Under the pieces are notes generated by a model. The model was not told the DNA's origin. It did not search any database and saw only the letters and a program-made list of their open reading frames with translations. From positions 48,280,561 to 48,344,560 of the forward strand of contig NC_080540.1 in NCBI RefSeq assembly GCF_028640845.1: 64,000 nt of DNA, in the 5' to 3' direction. Each line of letters opens with the position of its first letter. Position 1 is the stretch's first letter. Shown here piece by piece: positions 42,298-53,388 of this stretch. The stretch is from Ahaetulla prasina. Lineage: Eukaryota > Chordata > Lepidosauria > Squamata > Colubridae. A program made the position numbers and the translations under genes.

Positions 42298-42699
42298 GCT
42301 GTGAAAGTAAAATTGAAAGTGAAACTCCATTCCCTGCTTGTGTTTTGCATTAGGAACAGATTTCTTTTCAGGTGGGGAGGGGGAGTAGAACTCCTTAGCA
42401 TCAGAGCATGTTAATCATAATATAGGAAATACTAATGCTCTGATGGTCATTTCAAAAAATCCTTTCTTAGTGAGCACCTAGAAGCCAAGAGGAAGATACA
42501 TGGTAAATTTCAAGTTTGTAGGCTTTACAGTTCTGGAGATTTCGTGATTACAGTAATTCGTTTTGCATTTATATATATAGATTTCATTAAATCAGGAACA
42601 TTCTAATGCAGGACATTATAGGAAGGCAAATTCCAGCTGAATATTAGAGCTTATTTAAGTTTTTATTAGGTGGGGGGGTGTAAGAGCAGATTTTTTTTT
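42298..42699. other. flank of the minisatellite, possible repeat end
   Basis: The part 42440-42590, with 'atttcaagtttgtaggcttt' and 'catttatatatatagattt', could be the right end of the same dispersed repeat. I cannot confirm termini. Confidence 0.35.
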
Positions 42700-42958
42700 T
42701 AAATTTGCATTTATATCCCGCCCTTCTCCAAAGACTCAGGGCAGCTTACACTATGTTAGCAATAGTCTTCATCCTATTTGTATATTTATATACAAAGTCA
42801 GCTTATTGCCCCCAACAATCTGGGTCCTCATTTTACCTACCTTATAAAGGATGGAAGGCTGAGTCAACCTTGGGCCTGGTAGGACTAGAACCTGCAGTAA
42901 TTGCAGGCAGCTGTGTTAATAACAGACTGTCTTACCAGTCTGAGCCACAGATTAACAG
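42700..42958 (-). mobile_element. tRNA-derived SINE with L2-like 3' end
   Basis: On the minus strand: head 'gtggctcagactggtaagac', 'gttctagtcctacc', central block 'gactcagccttccatccttt' and 'ggtaaaatgaggacccagat', then the 3' end 'gccctgagtctttggagaag' and 'ggcgggatataaatgcaaat'. That last part matches the L2 3' hairpin and start of tail ('ccgccctgagtccttcggga' and 'gggcggtataaaaat'). It has a Pol III-type head and a LINE-like tail. Confidence 0.85.
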
Positions 42959-43059
42959 TAGAATCTATCATTCAGGAAAATAATGGACTTCATTTCATTA
43001 CACACTGTATGTTGAAATATATGTTAGGCAGCTTTCTCCCTAGGTTGTTTTAATTTGGA

Positions 43060-43135
43060 TTTTTGCATTGTGTAAATGGTTGGATCTGATGGCCTAAATG
43101 GTCACCTTCAACTCTATGGGTATTCATATGGATAA
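43060..43135 (+). mobile_element. CR1 LINE 3' tip, old
   Basis: 'gttggatctgatggcctaaa' and 'tcaccttcaactctatgggt' resemble the end of amniote CR1 (GTTGGACT.GATGGCCT..A.GGTC.CTTCCAACTCTATG). Confidence 0.5.
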
Positions 43136-43740
43136 CATAGGATTAGAATAGTTAGACTAAAAATACAATGTATTGTAATGCATATAAAGCAATTATACAA
43201 AAGTATATAATTCAATATTTTTAGCATATCATAATTTTAGAAGAGGCTCAGTGCTGTCTTTTGAGACTTCCTCAGTTCTGCTCATAGCTGTAGCTTTCTG
43301 CAGTTAATCAGTGTGAATGTTTATGTCTACCTTATTCACTGTGGCTGACAAAGAAATTAATATCACACATATTTGTATTTCAGAGGAGGAGGAGAGCGAA
43401 GAAGAGAAACTGACAATCACAAATAACTAGATTTTATCTTTGAGAATCTGGTGCCCGTATAAAAACAGTTTATTTTGACATGTGGGTTGTTTATTATTAT
43501 TTCAATATAAGTGTGCTTAATATTACAGTTAGAATAGTACATATTTGGCTTATTCTGCTCTTCCCATTGATACTCCAACCTTTGCAGATGCTAAATGTTT
43601 AACTAATTAATGTAATTAAGTAAGTTAATTAAATAATGCCAAATTGCATTAGCTGTTTTACAAATCAGGCTCTTAAATTCACTGAGATTTCAGATTAGAT
43701 AGAAGGATGGATAGACAGAGAGAGAGAGAGAGAGGCAGGG
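43136..43740. other. no feature recognised
   Basis: Unique-looking sequence, ending in a short GA microsatellite at 43715-43732. Confidence 0.5.
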
Positions 43741-44577
43741 AGGCAGGCAAAAGATAGGTAGATAGACAATCTATATACTACTAAAACTCTTGTTTCTATA
43801 ATTTTTAAGTGAGTGAAACAGTGCATCATAGGCAATAACTTTTGAACTAAGGCACCTAAATGGGATAATTTATGGAATGCATCCAAAATCCAGAGATTAT
43901 GCCTCTAGAGGGAATGAAATTTGGATAAATTGGGCGTACTTCAGCTACTGGGTGTCATGGCCAGCTTAGACTCTGAAAATGAAGACAAGTTACAAGAGGG
44001 TCATCAGCCTTAGGAGATTCTGCTGAAAGAATCATAGGCAGGGAAAGCAGTATTACCTGGCAACCAGGAGATGCAGCTGTTGCTGGCCTCAGAAGTTGAA
44101 GAGGTGGAGCAAGCAACTCCCCCATAATGCAAAGGCCAACCAGGAAGAGAGGGCAGGAGGCAGGCAAAAGATAGGTAGATAGACAATCTATATACTACTA
44201 AAACTCTTGTTTCTATAATTTTTAAGTGAGTGAAACAGTGCATCATAGGCAATAACTTTTGAACTAAGGCACCTAAATGGGATAATTTATGGAATGCATC
44301 CAAAATCCAGAGATTATGCCTCTAGAGGGAATGAAATTTGGATAAATTGGGCGTACTTCAGCTACTGGGTGTCATGGCCAGCTTAGACTCTGAAAATGAA
44401 GACAAGTTACAAGAGGGTCATCAGCCTTAGGAGATTCTGCTGAAAGAATCATAGGCAGGGAAAGCAGTATTACCTGGCAACCAGGAGATGCAGCTGTTGC
44501 TGGCCTCAGAAGTTGAAGAGGTGGAGCAAGCAACTCCCCCATAATGCAAAGGCCAACCAGGAAGAGAAGAGGGCAGA
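43741..44577. repeat. 417-bp tandem duplication
   Basis: 43741-44157 is followed directly by a second copy 44158-44577. Every part I compared is identical, for example 'gggaatgaaatttggataaa' and 'ggcaaccaggagatgcagct', with only small differences at the joint (gagaggg against gagaagaggg). It codes for nothing recognisable. The start 'aatctatatactactaaaac' of each unit resembles a dispersed squamate repeat. Confidence 0.95.
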
Positions 44578-44579
44578 AC

Positions 44580-46069
44580 AATGGCACTCAGCAAGATTAT
44601 TGGTCAGATAGAAACTTACTTCTCCAAAGGATTGAATCAGAGTCATGTTGCCACTATATAAGGTAGTTATCAGTTGGTGATAACTCTCATTCATCTTACC
44701 ATTGTGTTCCTCAGCTCCTTAGCCAATGATCCTGGATCCTTATACCACATTTGTTTGACTCTCTTGTATCTTATTTACACTTTGCTTTCTCTTGCCTATA
44801 ATTTAAGTTGCTTGGTTTTTATGGGCTGGGCATTTTGGGTGTGAAGGACTGTGATGGTGTGTTCTTTTTGCCATTAGAGTTCTGCCATTAGAGTTTTTAG
44901 TAAAGATATGGTAAAGATATGGTGGGCAGGGGCATGTAATCCTTATTCACAATATTCTGTGACAGTTTCCAAGTCACCCTTGCAGTCCCTCACTCCCTCC
45001 CACACACAGCAGCAGCCACTTACCTACCTGAAGAAAGGGAAAGGGAAAGGGAAAGGGAAAGGAGGTTTTTGATGATCCCTGCCAGCTTCCCACAATGAAA
45101 CTAAATGTAGAAATTAGCAAGAAGTTGGAAGTCACTCTCACTCCTACTGCTTTTTTACCCACCTGTGGTCATTCTGTCTCTCCTTTTAGATAAGGAAATA
45201 TCTCTGAAATGATGATAAAGAATTAGTCATCTAGTAAACTTAACTTTTGAGAATTATGAACCACCTCAGGAACACTGATAAACACATACAGTGCAATATT
45301 ACAATGAAACCCTTAAATATAACAGCTTAATAATTATAATAGCCACAACAATCACACCAGGCACCAAGAGCTGAATAGCCATCCAACCCAAAGACCTTCA
45401 AGGGGCTTGTTGGTTTTATAGGATGTAAAAGGCCGTGAGAGGGAAAGCTTTTGTTATTTCAGGAGGCAAACTATTTGGGAGAAAAGGAACATTCACCAAG
45501 AATATCTGGCCCTCTGCCCCCTCCACTTATACATCTTTGGAAGAATCCGGAAATTTCAAGAGAAATTCTCTATTCCCTTGGATTAGACAGGCAAGTCATG
45601 TCTGACGTAGATGATCAAGTTCCCAAGCTTTGTATAGTAGAGTGCTCACTGTGTTAATAAGATATGCCATCTAAGACTATAACTGGAGGACAAAGTGCTT
45701 AAAAGAATAGCACAGATCAGCCTCCCTTGCCAAGTTTTCTTCCAGATTGTAGTGACTGGCCATATTGGCAGTGAATCTGAAACCTTGTGCTTCATGAGTG
45801 GCTGGAATGTTGCCCATTGGTGGAGAGGGCTGCCCTGAGAATGAGAAATAGCATTACCTAACAAATGAAAAATAGGGAGAGAAAAACAGACCTGGTGTTG
45901 TTGTTTTTTTTTTTCCCCCATCCGAAAATGAAGGCTATGCTTACTGTCTGTGCAGCACAGCTGCCTTACTTTTCTTTAAAAAAAAAAAGAAGAAGCTTTG
46001 AACATGAACATCACAATTCGTGAGCGATTCTAATTTTCTTATGCATTTTCACAATTTTAATAGAAGAGG

Positions 46070-46104
<35 letters not shown>

Positions 46105-46725
46105 CATTCTCCCTCGCAGTGGAACATGCACTCATTTCAATTACTGCACTATTAACCTTGTAACAAAACAATTCTCTCAGTATCTCTCTGAGAATTATAA
46201 ATCACTCAGGTGGAGAGCATACTGACACAGTTTCTTACGGCGGAGCATAATACCATTTTAAAACCTGTTTTATTAACCTGTGCAGAGCTGTTCTTGGAGC
46301 CCGATCGGTGCAAAATTCCATTATTACGTCCTCAGTTCTTTTGCTCTGCAAATTATTTTTACATGTTTCCCAGCTGTGCGCAATCATTTATGACCTCCCT
46401 GTACATTTGGATCCTTATTAGAAAAGCCATGCATTCTTTACGTTTCAGGGAAAGCCATAAAAACTGCAGTTTGGGGTTGCTTTTCTCTTCTTTGGATGAC
46501 TCATCAACATAAATTACTGAAACACTGGATTGACAGTTTAAACTATCACTTGCTGCTACTCAATGACAAGTGTGTTAATTGTCACCAAATTACTACAACA
46601 GTTATGTGGCCATATTCCTATCTCTAAACGCACACTCCTCAGCTTGACGGAGGATGAAAGTTTTATAACAGACTTCCCCATTGTGGCAGCCCTGAATCTA
46701 TCAAAGTATCAATCAATCAATCAAT
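44580..46725. other. no feature recognised apart from simple repeats
   Basis: Over 2 kb of unique-looking sequence. It holds a GGGAAA tract (45034-45063) and a TC microsatellite (46072-46100). ORFs at 45451-45657, 45646-45921 and 46210-46512 lack motifs. Confidence 0.5.
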
Positions 46726-47038
46726 CAAAATATGACTTCAGCAACAGAGTTGTTAATGCCTGGAATGCACTACCAGACTCTGTGGTCTCTTCCCAAAATC
46801 CCCAAAGCTTTAACCAAAAACTATCTATTATTGACCTCTCACAATTCCAAAGAGGTCTGTAAGGGGCGTACATAAGAGCACCTATGTGCCTCCCATTCCT
46901 GTCCTAATGTTCCCTTTGATTGTATCCAATTTCACATAGTTATTGCATACTTATGATTATATATATGCTTATATATCGTATAGTTATTTCATGCTTATGC
47001 TTATATATACTGTTGTGACAAATAAATAAATAAAATAA
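46726..47038 (+). mobile_element. CR1-group LINE 3' end with AAAT tail
   Basis: Codes 'KYDFSNRVVNAWNALPDSVV' and 'NPQSFNQKLSIIDLS', then the 3' UTR 'taaggggcgtacataagagc' and 'gcttatgcttatatatactg', 'ttgtgacaaataaataaata'. It matches the copies at 3200 and 53930 and is preceded by an AATC microsatellite. Confidence 0.8.
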
Positions 47039-47044
47039 AAATAA

Positions 47045-47455
47045 ATAGATCTGGAAGAGACCTGGGAGATCTTCTAGTCCAGGGACATCAAACTGGTGGC
47101 CCGTGGACCAAATATGTCATGTGCATGCCATGCCCACCCCAGTCCATGAAGGGAAAAAATGATGTGATAAGTCATGTGACAGCAATGTGATGCAGCGAGT
47201 TTGGCACCCATGTTCTAGCCCAACCCCCTGCTCAAGTAGGAGACACTATACCATTTCAGACAGGTGACTGTCCAGTCTTTTCTTAAATATCTCCATTGAA
47301 GAAGCACCCACAATTTCTGAAGGCAAGCTGTTCCACTGGTTAATTGTTCTCAGGAAGTTTCTCCTTAATTTCAGGTTGCTTCTCTCCTAGATTAGTTTCC
47401 ATCCATTGTTTCTTGTCTTGCCTTCTGGTGCTTTGGAAAATAAGTTCACCCCCAT
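47045..47455 (-). mobile_element. classical CR1 LINE 3' end, interrupted
   Basis: On the minus strand the copy begins near 'ttttccaaagcaccagaagg', passes the 'gcttgccttcagaaattgtg' (ORF2 end) and the 3' UTR and ends at 'ttggactagaagatctccca'. It is interrupted by a 133-bp element (47080-47212) with an 8-bp duplication. Confidence 0.85.
47080..47212. mobile_element. non-autonomous hAT-type element nested in CR1, 133 bp
   Basis: Begins CAGGGACATCAAACTGGTGG and ends GTTTGGCACCCATG, imperfect inverted ends of the widespread 'CAGGGGTGTCAAACTC' kind. Flanked by TTCTAGTC (47072-47079) and TTCTAGCC (47213-47220), 7 of 8 identical. It splits the conserved CR1 3' UTR word 'ttctagtccaaccccctgc'. Confidence 0.85.
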
Positions 47456-47898
47456 ATGTTTGCAAATATGTTGCTTGCAAACTTTGGAAACTGCTGTAAT
47501 AGCTGGGTATTGAGTAACCAAAGGGCAGCTGCTGAAGCCTGCACTGCTGCATGCTATACCTCTTAAAATTTCCAGGTAAACTTTGAGAACAGCAACACAT
47601 AGGACACACTGAAGTATTCAAGCTGAGAGATGGCTATGGGATGAGTGATTATATGAAGGATCTTTCAATGTAGGAGACAGTGCAATTGGTGCACCAGATG
47701 ATTGTGCAAAGATTTTATTTGCCTCAGTTGACAACCATGCTCTTCAAGCAAGAATTGTGATACCAGAAAGACCCCAAGATTGCATTTCAGTCTTGAAGGG
47801 AGAAGTGGTAGCCCATCCAAGGGTAAAGATGAAGTACCCACTGATCTACATGGCCCATTAAACGTGTGGTAGGACTGAGCCAGACATGATTCTTTCCC
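47456..47898. other. no feature recognised
   Basis: Unique-looking sequence. Confidence 0.5.
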
Positions 47899-49507
47899 AT
47901 CCAAATCAGTGGTAAAATCTGAACCGGTTTACTACCGGTTTGCTGGCTGCTCATGCGTGCTGCGCGCCAAATGCACCAAATGTGAGGTGTGCGCATGCAG
48001 TGCATGCCAAAAGGAGGCATGGGGTAAGTAGAAAAGCTCTGCACATGCGCAAGATGGCGCTGTTCTGAAGATTCGGCTCCGGCGAAGAAAAAGGCCCCTC
48101 CGATGCTGGCAATGTCCTGGCGGCCCGTCTAGCCGCTTGCTGCCCCCGGCCCGGGAGATCTCTTTTCGAGCAGCCATGGGAGAGGTCTCTGGACCTTCTC
48201 TGATACATGGCTGCCGAGAATGAGGCCGGGTAGGCTGGCGGTGGATTCGGAGGCCATGTTCTGAGGCTCGGAGGTGGGGCGATGAGTCGGCGTTTTCTAG
48301 CCGGCCGTCTTTCGGCCGATTCGTTTCGCTGGCGGGCCTCTAGCCATTGGACTCGTCTTCCGGCCCTCTTCTGACCATCGACTTTGGACTTTGGGGGTTT
48401 CAGCCTCTGCAACTTGGATGAGAGCGGAGGTATTACATCTACCCTTACTACTGCCATCTGCCTCTTGTGCCACGGTTTGTTGGCTTTCTCCCTGCTGCAG
48501 GATTGTGGACTTGGCAGCCTTCATATCCTCCAGCCTCTCGGAGAAGTTCAGCCTTTTATATGGGCCTGGCCTCTTGGGGGGATAAGGCTGGAGAGACCTG
48601 GCCTCTGGGGTGGTTAGGATTTATTCCTGGCCATGTCTGGAGGGGGTTGTTGGAGGTTTGCGGGGAGATGATGGAGGCATTCCGGGGCGGTTCCCCTGTA
48701 ACCAGTCTGTGGTTGTGACTGTGATAACATCATCCATGCCCCCCTCGGCCTTTTTGGGACTTCTTTGGCCGTTTTTGGTCCTATTAGGACTTTTTGGGGG
48801 AGACAATGGGACTTATTTGGGGACAGAGGAAGACGGAGGAGGATGTGCCCAAGGACTGGAGTGCCATCTCCCCTCACCCCCGGTTCCAGGATGTTTTGGA
48901 CTATACACTCGACAGAATACCACCTAGACTGTCATTTGGTGCCTATCGCTGTTCCATTCTGCGTCCGTCCTCATTCTGGACTAGTACCATCTGCTACCAC
49001 CTGCCATTCGGAGATGGAGCTTTTGTTTTTGCCGATTCTTAGTCTCAGCTGCTACGCACTATACTCATGAGGAACTCTTGCGCCGGCGGGGGCCCCCCGC
49101 CCCGCAGGAATGGCCCTCCTCACTACCGAGGGCCGGCCTCCATGACGGGTCTTGGGACCCACAGAGGTGGCATGCGAAAAAGAAGAGCTTGTGGGGTTTT
49201 TTAGAGAGGGAACTTTTAAGGGGTGGGAGGGTAAGGGCGGGCAATGGGGTAACCCGTCGGGTAAGGCCAGTCTCTGCACATGCTCATGGCGGTCTTTCTT
49301 TATCAGGTTCGGAGGTTATGGGGTGGAGGTGTTCCTATTGATGAGGGTGGTTCTATTGACACGGTAAGTGGGAGAGGCAGATATGGCGGGCGAGGGTCAT
49401 ACCAAGTTTCGGGAGCGCGTGCTCGATGTCTGAAAGCGATCACGCGCTCCGACCCTGGACTTCTCCCGTTCCCGGATGGTCAGGATCCTCAGAGCCCGGG
49501 CCTTGGT

Positions 49508-50190
49508 TGATGTTGTGCAATGCTCGGTCCGTGGTGAACAAAGCCCCCTTGTTTGTGATCTTATTCAGGGGTTCCGGACCTTATAGGCATTACGGAGACC
49601 TGGTTGGGCACGGAAGGGGTGTGCCCTCGTGGAGATGTGCCCGCGGGTTTCCGTGCATTCCATCAACCGAGGCCCAGGGTAGGGGTGGTGGGGTGGCGGT
49701 TGTGATTAGAGAGAGTCTAGAGCCGAGGGAGACCACTGTGCCTCAGATTGCCGGGTGCGAATCCCTCTTTGTGAGATGGGGTCATAGGTGTCAGATGGGT
49801 TTGCTGATCGCGTACCTGGCTCCTTGCTACGTGACAGCTGCCCTGCCCGAGCTCCTGGAGGTGCTGGCTGGGGTGGCAGTTGAGACCCCCAGACTTTTAG
49901 TCATGGGGGACTTTAACTTGCCATCTTCCGCCCGTCATCGACAGCGGCTCGGGAGTTCACGGCTTCCATGACGGCCTTGGACCTGACCCAGGTAATTGAT
50001 GGCCCTACTCACATTGGGGTGGCACTCTGGACCTGATTTTTCTCTGGTCAGTGGTTGAGAGATCTGGACTTAAAGGAAATAGTCACTGAACCTTTGTCAT
50101 GGTCAGATCACTCTTCTTCGCCTGGACTTTCTGACCGCCATTCACCACCGCAGGGAGACGGAGCCGACACGTTGGTTCCGTCCCAGGCGC
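49508..50190 (+). pseudogene. L2 LINE ORF2 endonuclease part
   Basis: In successive frames: 'LMLCNARSVVNKAP' (49507), 'VIRESLEPRETTVPQIAGCE', 'LLVMGDFNLPSSA' (49900) and, after a frame shift, 'DLDLKEIVTEPLSWSDHSS' (50061). GDFNLP and SDH are the nuclease signature. The acidic ETW motif region (49590) lies in yet another frame. At least four frame shifts occur between 49540 and 50190. Confidence 0.85.
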
Positions 50191-50193
50191 CTG

Positions 50194-51873
50194 ATGGACC
50201 CGGATGGGTTCCGGACGGAGCTTGGGCCATTTCCTGAGGGTCTGGCTCACGGCTCGGCCGAGGAACTTGTTGCGGCCTGGGAGCGGGCGGCGCCGGGGGC
50301 CTTAGACCGAGTCGTGCCTTTGCGGCCTCTGACCCGGCGCAGGGCCCAACCGGCTCCTTGGTTCTCCGAGGAGCTGAGGGGGATGAAGCGCCGGAGAAGA
50401 CGCCTAGAGAGTTCCTGGAGGTCTAGCCGTTCGGAAGCTGATCGGACACTAGTGAAGTCCTATACTAGGACTTACCTAGTGGCATTGAGGGAAGCGAGGC
50501 GGAGCTACGCCTCCTCCCTCATTGCATCGGCAGATAACCGCCCGGCCGCCCTGTTTCGGGTGACTCGCTCCCTCCTTCATCAGGGGGAGCGGGATGACCC
50601 GTTGCAGGGACGGGCTGAGGAGTTTAACGGTTATCTATACGATAAAATCGTTCAGCTTCGGGATGGTCTGGACCAAGATTGCGGTGATGCGGGTGAGACG
50701 CTCGAGGGTGGTCTTGGCGACATTATTTGGGATGAGTTTGACCCTGTGGCTCCCGAGGACATGGACAGGTTGCTGGGTAGGTTGAATGCCACCACGTGTT
50801 TACTGGACCCGTGCCCCTCCTGGCTGGTGCTGGCCACTCGGGAGGTGACACGAGGCTGGCTCCAGGCGATTACGATCGCTTCTTTGGTGGAGGGTGTCTT
50901 CCCGGCCGCCTTGAAAGAGGCGGTGGTGGGGCCCCTCCTTAAGAAGCCTTCCCTGGACCCGGCTGTTTTAGGTAATTATCGTCCGGTCTCCAACCTTCGC
51001 TTTACGGCGAAGGTTGTAGAGAGTATGGTGGCATATCAGCTTCCCTTGCACCTGGATGAAACTGTCTATCTAGACCCGTTCCAGTCCGGTTTCCGACCCG
51101 GTTACAGCACGGAGACGGCTTTGGTCGCGTTGGTAGATGATCTCTGGAGGGCCAGGGATAGGGGTTGTTCCTCTGCCCTGGTCCTATTAGACCTCTCAGC
51201 GGCTTTCGATACCATCGACCATGGTATCCTGCTGCGCCGGTTGGGGGGATTGGGAGTGGGAGGCACCGTTTATCGGTGGTTCTCCTCCTATCTCTCCGAC
51301 CGGTCGCAGTCGGTGTTGACAGGGGGCCGGAGGCCGCCCCAAGGGCCCCCCATTTGTGGGGTGCCGCGGGGTTCGATTCTCTCGCCCCTTCTGTTTAACA
51401 TCTACATGAAACCGCTGGGTGAGATCATCAGTGGTTTCGGTGTGAAGTATCAGCTGTATGCGGATGATACTCAGCTGTACTTTTCTACACCGAACCACCC
51501 CAACGAAGCTATCAAGTGCTGTCCCGGTGTCTGGAGGCCGACGGGTCTGGATGGGAGAAACAGGCTCAAGCTCAATCCCGCCAAGACAGAGTGGCTGTGG
51601 ATGCCGGCATCCCGGTACAGTCAGCTAAATCCGCGGCTGACCATCGGCTGCGAGTCATTGGCCCGATGGAGAAGGTCCGCAACAGGCGTCCTCCTGGATG
51701 AACGGCTGTCTCTAGAAGAGCATTTGACGGCCGTCTCCAGGAGAGCGTTCTACCAGGTTCGCCTGGTACGCCAGTTGCGCCTTTCTGGACCGGGATGCCT
51801 ATCCACGGTTACTCACGCACTCGTGACGTCTCGCCTGGATTACTGCAATGCTCTCTACATGGGGCTCCCTTGA
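50194..51873 (+). pseudogene. L2 LINE ORF2, linker and RT
   Basis: A 559-residue open frame with the linker 'MKRRRRRLESSWRSSRSEAD', 'LLKKPSLDPAVLGNYRPVSN', RT motif A '[16 protein letters not shown]', motif B 'CGVPRGSILSPLLFNIYM' (R in place of the usual Q) and motif C 'QLYADDTQLYFSTP'. Downstream are 'GRNRLKLNPAKTEWLWMPA' and 'LDYCNALYMGLP', where a frame shift ends it. The RT palm is intact in one frame, which makes it the best preserved RT of the window, but the whole ORF is broken before and after. Confidence 0.9.
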
Positions 51874-52281
51874 GGGGCATCCGGAGGCTACAGTTAGTCA
51901 GAATGCAGCTGCGGGTGATAGATGGAGCCCTCGTGGCTCCCATATGACACCTATCCTGCGCAGACTGCACTGGCTTCCTGTGGCCTTCGGGTGCGCTTCA
52001 AGGTTTTGGTGACCACCTTTAAAGCGCTCCATGGCATTGGGCCGGGTTATTTACGGGACCGCCTACTGCGACCGAATACCTCCCACCGTCCGTGCGCTCT
52101 CACAGAGAGGGTCTCCTCAGGGTGCCGTCAGCGAGGCAATGTCGTCTGGCGGCGCCCAGGAAGGGCCTTCTGTGGGGCTCCCACCCTCTGGAACGAACTA
52201 CCCCCGGACTTCGTCAGCTTTGGACCTTGGACCTTCCGCGGGCTTAAAACATACTTATTTAATTGTGCAGGACTGAGCTAG
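51874..52281 (+). pseudogene. L2 LINE ORF2 C-terminal part
   Basis: Continues in another frame from 'LASCGLRVRFKVLVTTFKAL' through 'GPGYLRDRLL' to 'TLWNELPPDF' and 'LKTYLFNCAGLS' and a stop. It corresponds to the C-terminal block of the copies at 6529, 11044 and 36171. Confidence 0.85.
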
Positions 52282-52882
52282 ATTTTAAATTTTGGGTTTT
52301 AAATTGGGTTTTATTTCTATTTTTAATTGGACGGGCTTTAGAATAAGTTTTTAAATGTTTTATATTGTATTTATATTCTATTTATCTGTTTTTAGTGCCT
52401 GTAAACCGCCCTGAGTCCCTTGGGAGATAGGGCGGTATATAAATATGATTAAATAAATAAATAAATAAATAATAAATAGCATGCTGGGGGGGGGTTGAGC
52501 TGTGGTGCGCGATCTTTTTTTTTTTACTTTTAAAAGCATTTTTTACAACCTATTTGGCCAAATAGGTTGTAAAATATATGCTTTTAAAAGTAAAAAAAAA
52601 AGGCTCTGAAGATCCCACGGCTCAGCTGTGATTATCAAAGCCTCTCTTTTTTTACCTTTTAAAAGCATTTTTTATGCTTTTAAACCTATTCCTACCATTT
52701 GGGTGGAAAAAGCGAGTGAGCCAGAAAGAAGGCGGCAAGCGGGCAAGCAGGCAACTGGGCAATTGGGCGGGAATGGGCGGGGGGAGGGATTTTTGCTACT
52801 GGTTCTCCGAACCACCCGCCGCCATCGCTACCAGATCAGCCGATCCAGTCCAAACCAGGAACATTTCCCTCCTGACCCAAAT

Positions 52883-53012
52883 GTACACAGTCTTTAAGCA
52901 GTGGGATGGAATCCTGAAAGCTGCATTTGGCTGGCCTCAGGTTAAAAGATGTATAATTGAGTATCATCAGCATACTGATGATATTAAACCCCAAATTGGT
53001 GGATGATCTCAC
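52883..53012 (-). mobile_element. L2-clade LINE fragment around the RT active site
   Basis: The minus strand reads 'LGEIIHQFGV' then a stop and 'YHQYADDTQLYIF', matching 'LGEIISGFGVKYQLYADDTQ' of the L2 copies. About 110 bp. Confidence 0.65.
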
Positions 53013-53014
53013 CC

Positions 53015-53311
53015 AGAAGTGTCAGGATCTTGCCTAAAAGAAATGTCAAACTGTCTGGTCTGTAACTGTCTGGTGCTTCTCCTTCTTCTCTTCTCTTTTT
53101 TCATGATAGGGATAACATTTATTTTCTTCTGATCATCTAGGGCCTTATTAGTTCTCTGGGAGTTCTCGAAGATTATAGTTGGTGATTTTATGATCCCGTT
53201 TATTAGTTCCTTGAGTACCCTAGTGTATAATCCATCTAGCCCTGGAGATTTTAAGTTAACTTCTATCCCTTTTTTGTCTATCCTGGGCTCTGCTCCTTTA
53301 AATAGTGGCAC
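53015..53311 (-). pseudogene. CR1 LINE RT N-terminal fragment
   Basis: The minus frame reads 'NLKSPGLDGLYTRVLKELIN', 'PTIIFENSQRTNKALDDQKK' and 'INVIPIMKKEKRRR', the beginning of the RT of classical CR1 (SPGPDG..PRVLRELA...IIFE.SW.TGEVP.DW). It is 99 residues, degraded. Confidence 0.75.
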
Positions 53312-53388
53312 ATCAATGACCCATTAGGGCTTTGTTTCATTTCTAAGAGAAGACATACATAAATTATGAGTTAAGACAGCCTGACTTA

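Larger units (their letters stand above)
48040..52478 (+). mobile_element. L2-clade LINE, near full length
   Basis: A plus-strand L2 of about 4.4 kb: a GC-rich 5' region (48040-49070, start uncertain), endonuclease, RT, C-terminus, 3' UTR with 'ccgccctgagtcccttggga' and 'gatagggcggtatataaata', and an AAAT tail (52447-52476). From 49068 on it matches the copy at 6321-10160; upstream of that point the two copies look unrelated by eye. Several one-base losses break the ORF. Confidence 0.88.
47907..52874. mobile_element. non-autonomous hAT-type element split by an L2 LINE
   Basis: The left end begins CAGTGGTAAAATCTGAACC (47907); the right end (to 52874) has 'tttttaaaagcattttt' hairpin units and 'gatcagccgatccagtccaa', as in the element at 1719-2333, and ends CCTCCTG. 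The outer flanks are ATCCAAAT (47899-47906) and ACCCAAAT (52875-52882), 7 of 8 identical. All of the L2 copy lies between, so the LINE inserted into this element. Confidence 0.8.

Noticed and set aside
41741..42304. Open frame of 187 codons with 16-residue repeats (LAPQKPPLSYPLLSLS type)
   Set aside because: All plus frames are open because the 48-bp unit is a multiple of three and lacks stops. No conserved start, no domain, and the flanks are non-coding. It is a minisatellite.
48297..48718. Overlapping ORFs on both strands in the GC-rich block, possible host CpG-island promoter and first exon
   Set aside because: No domain is recognisable, and the block precedes an L2 ORF in the right orientation, so it is more likely L2 5' UTR.
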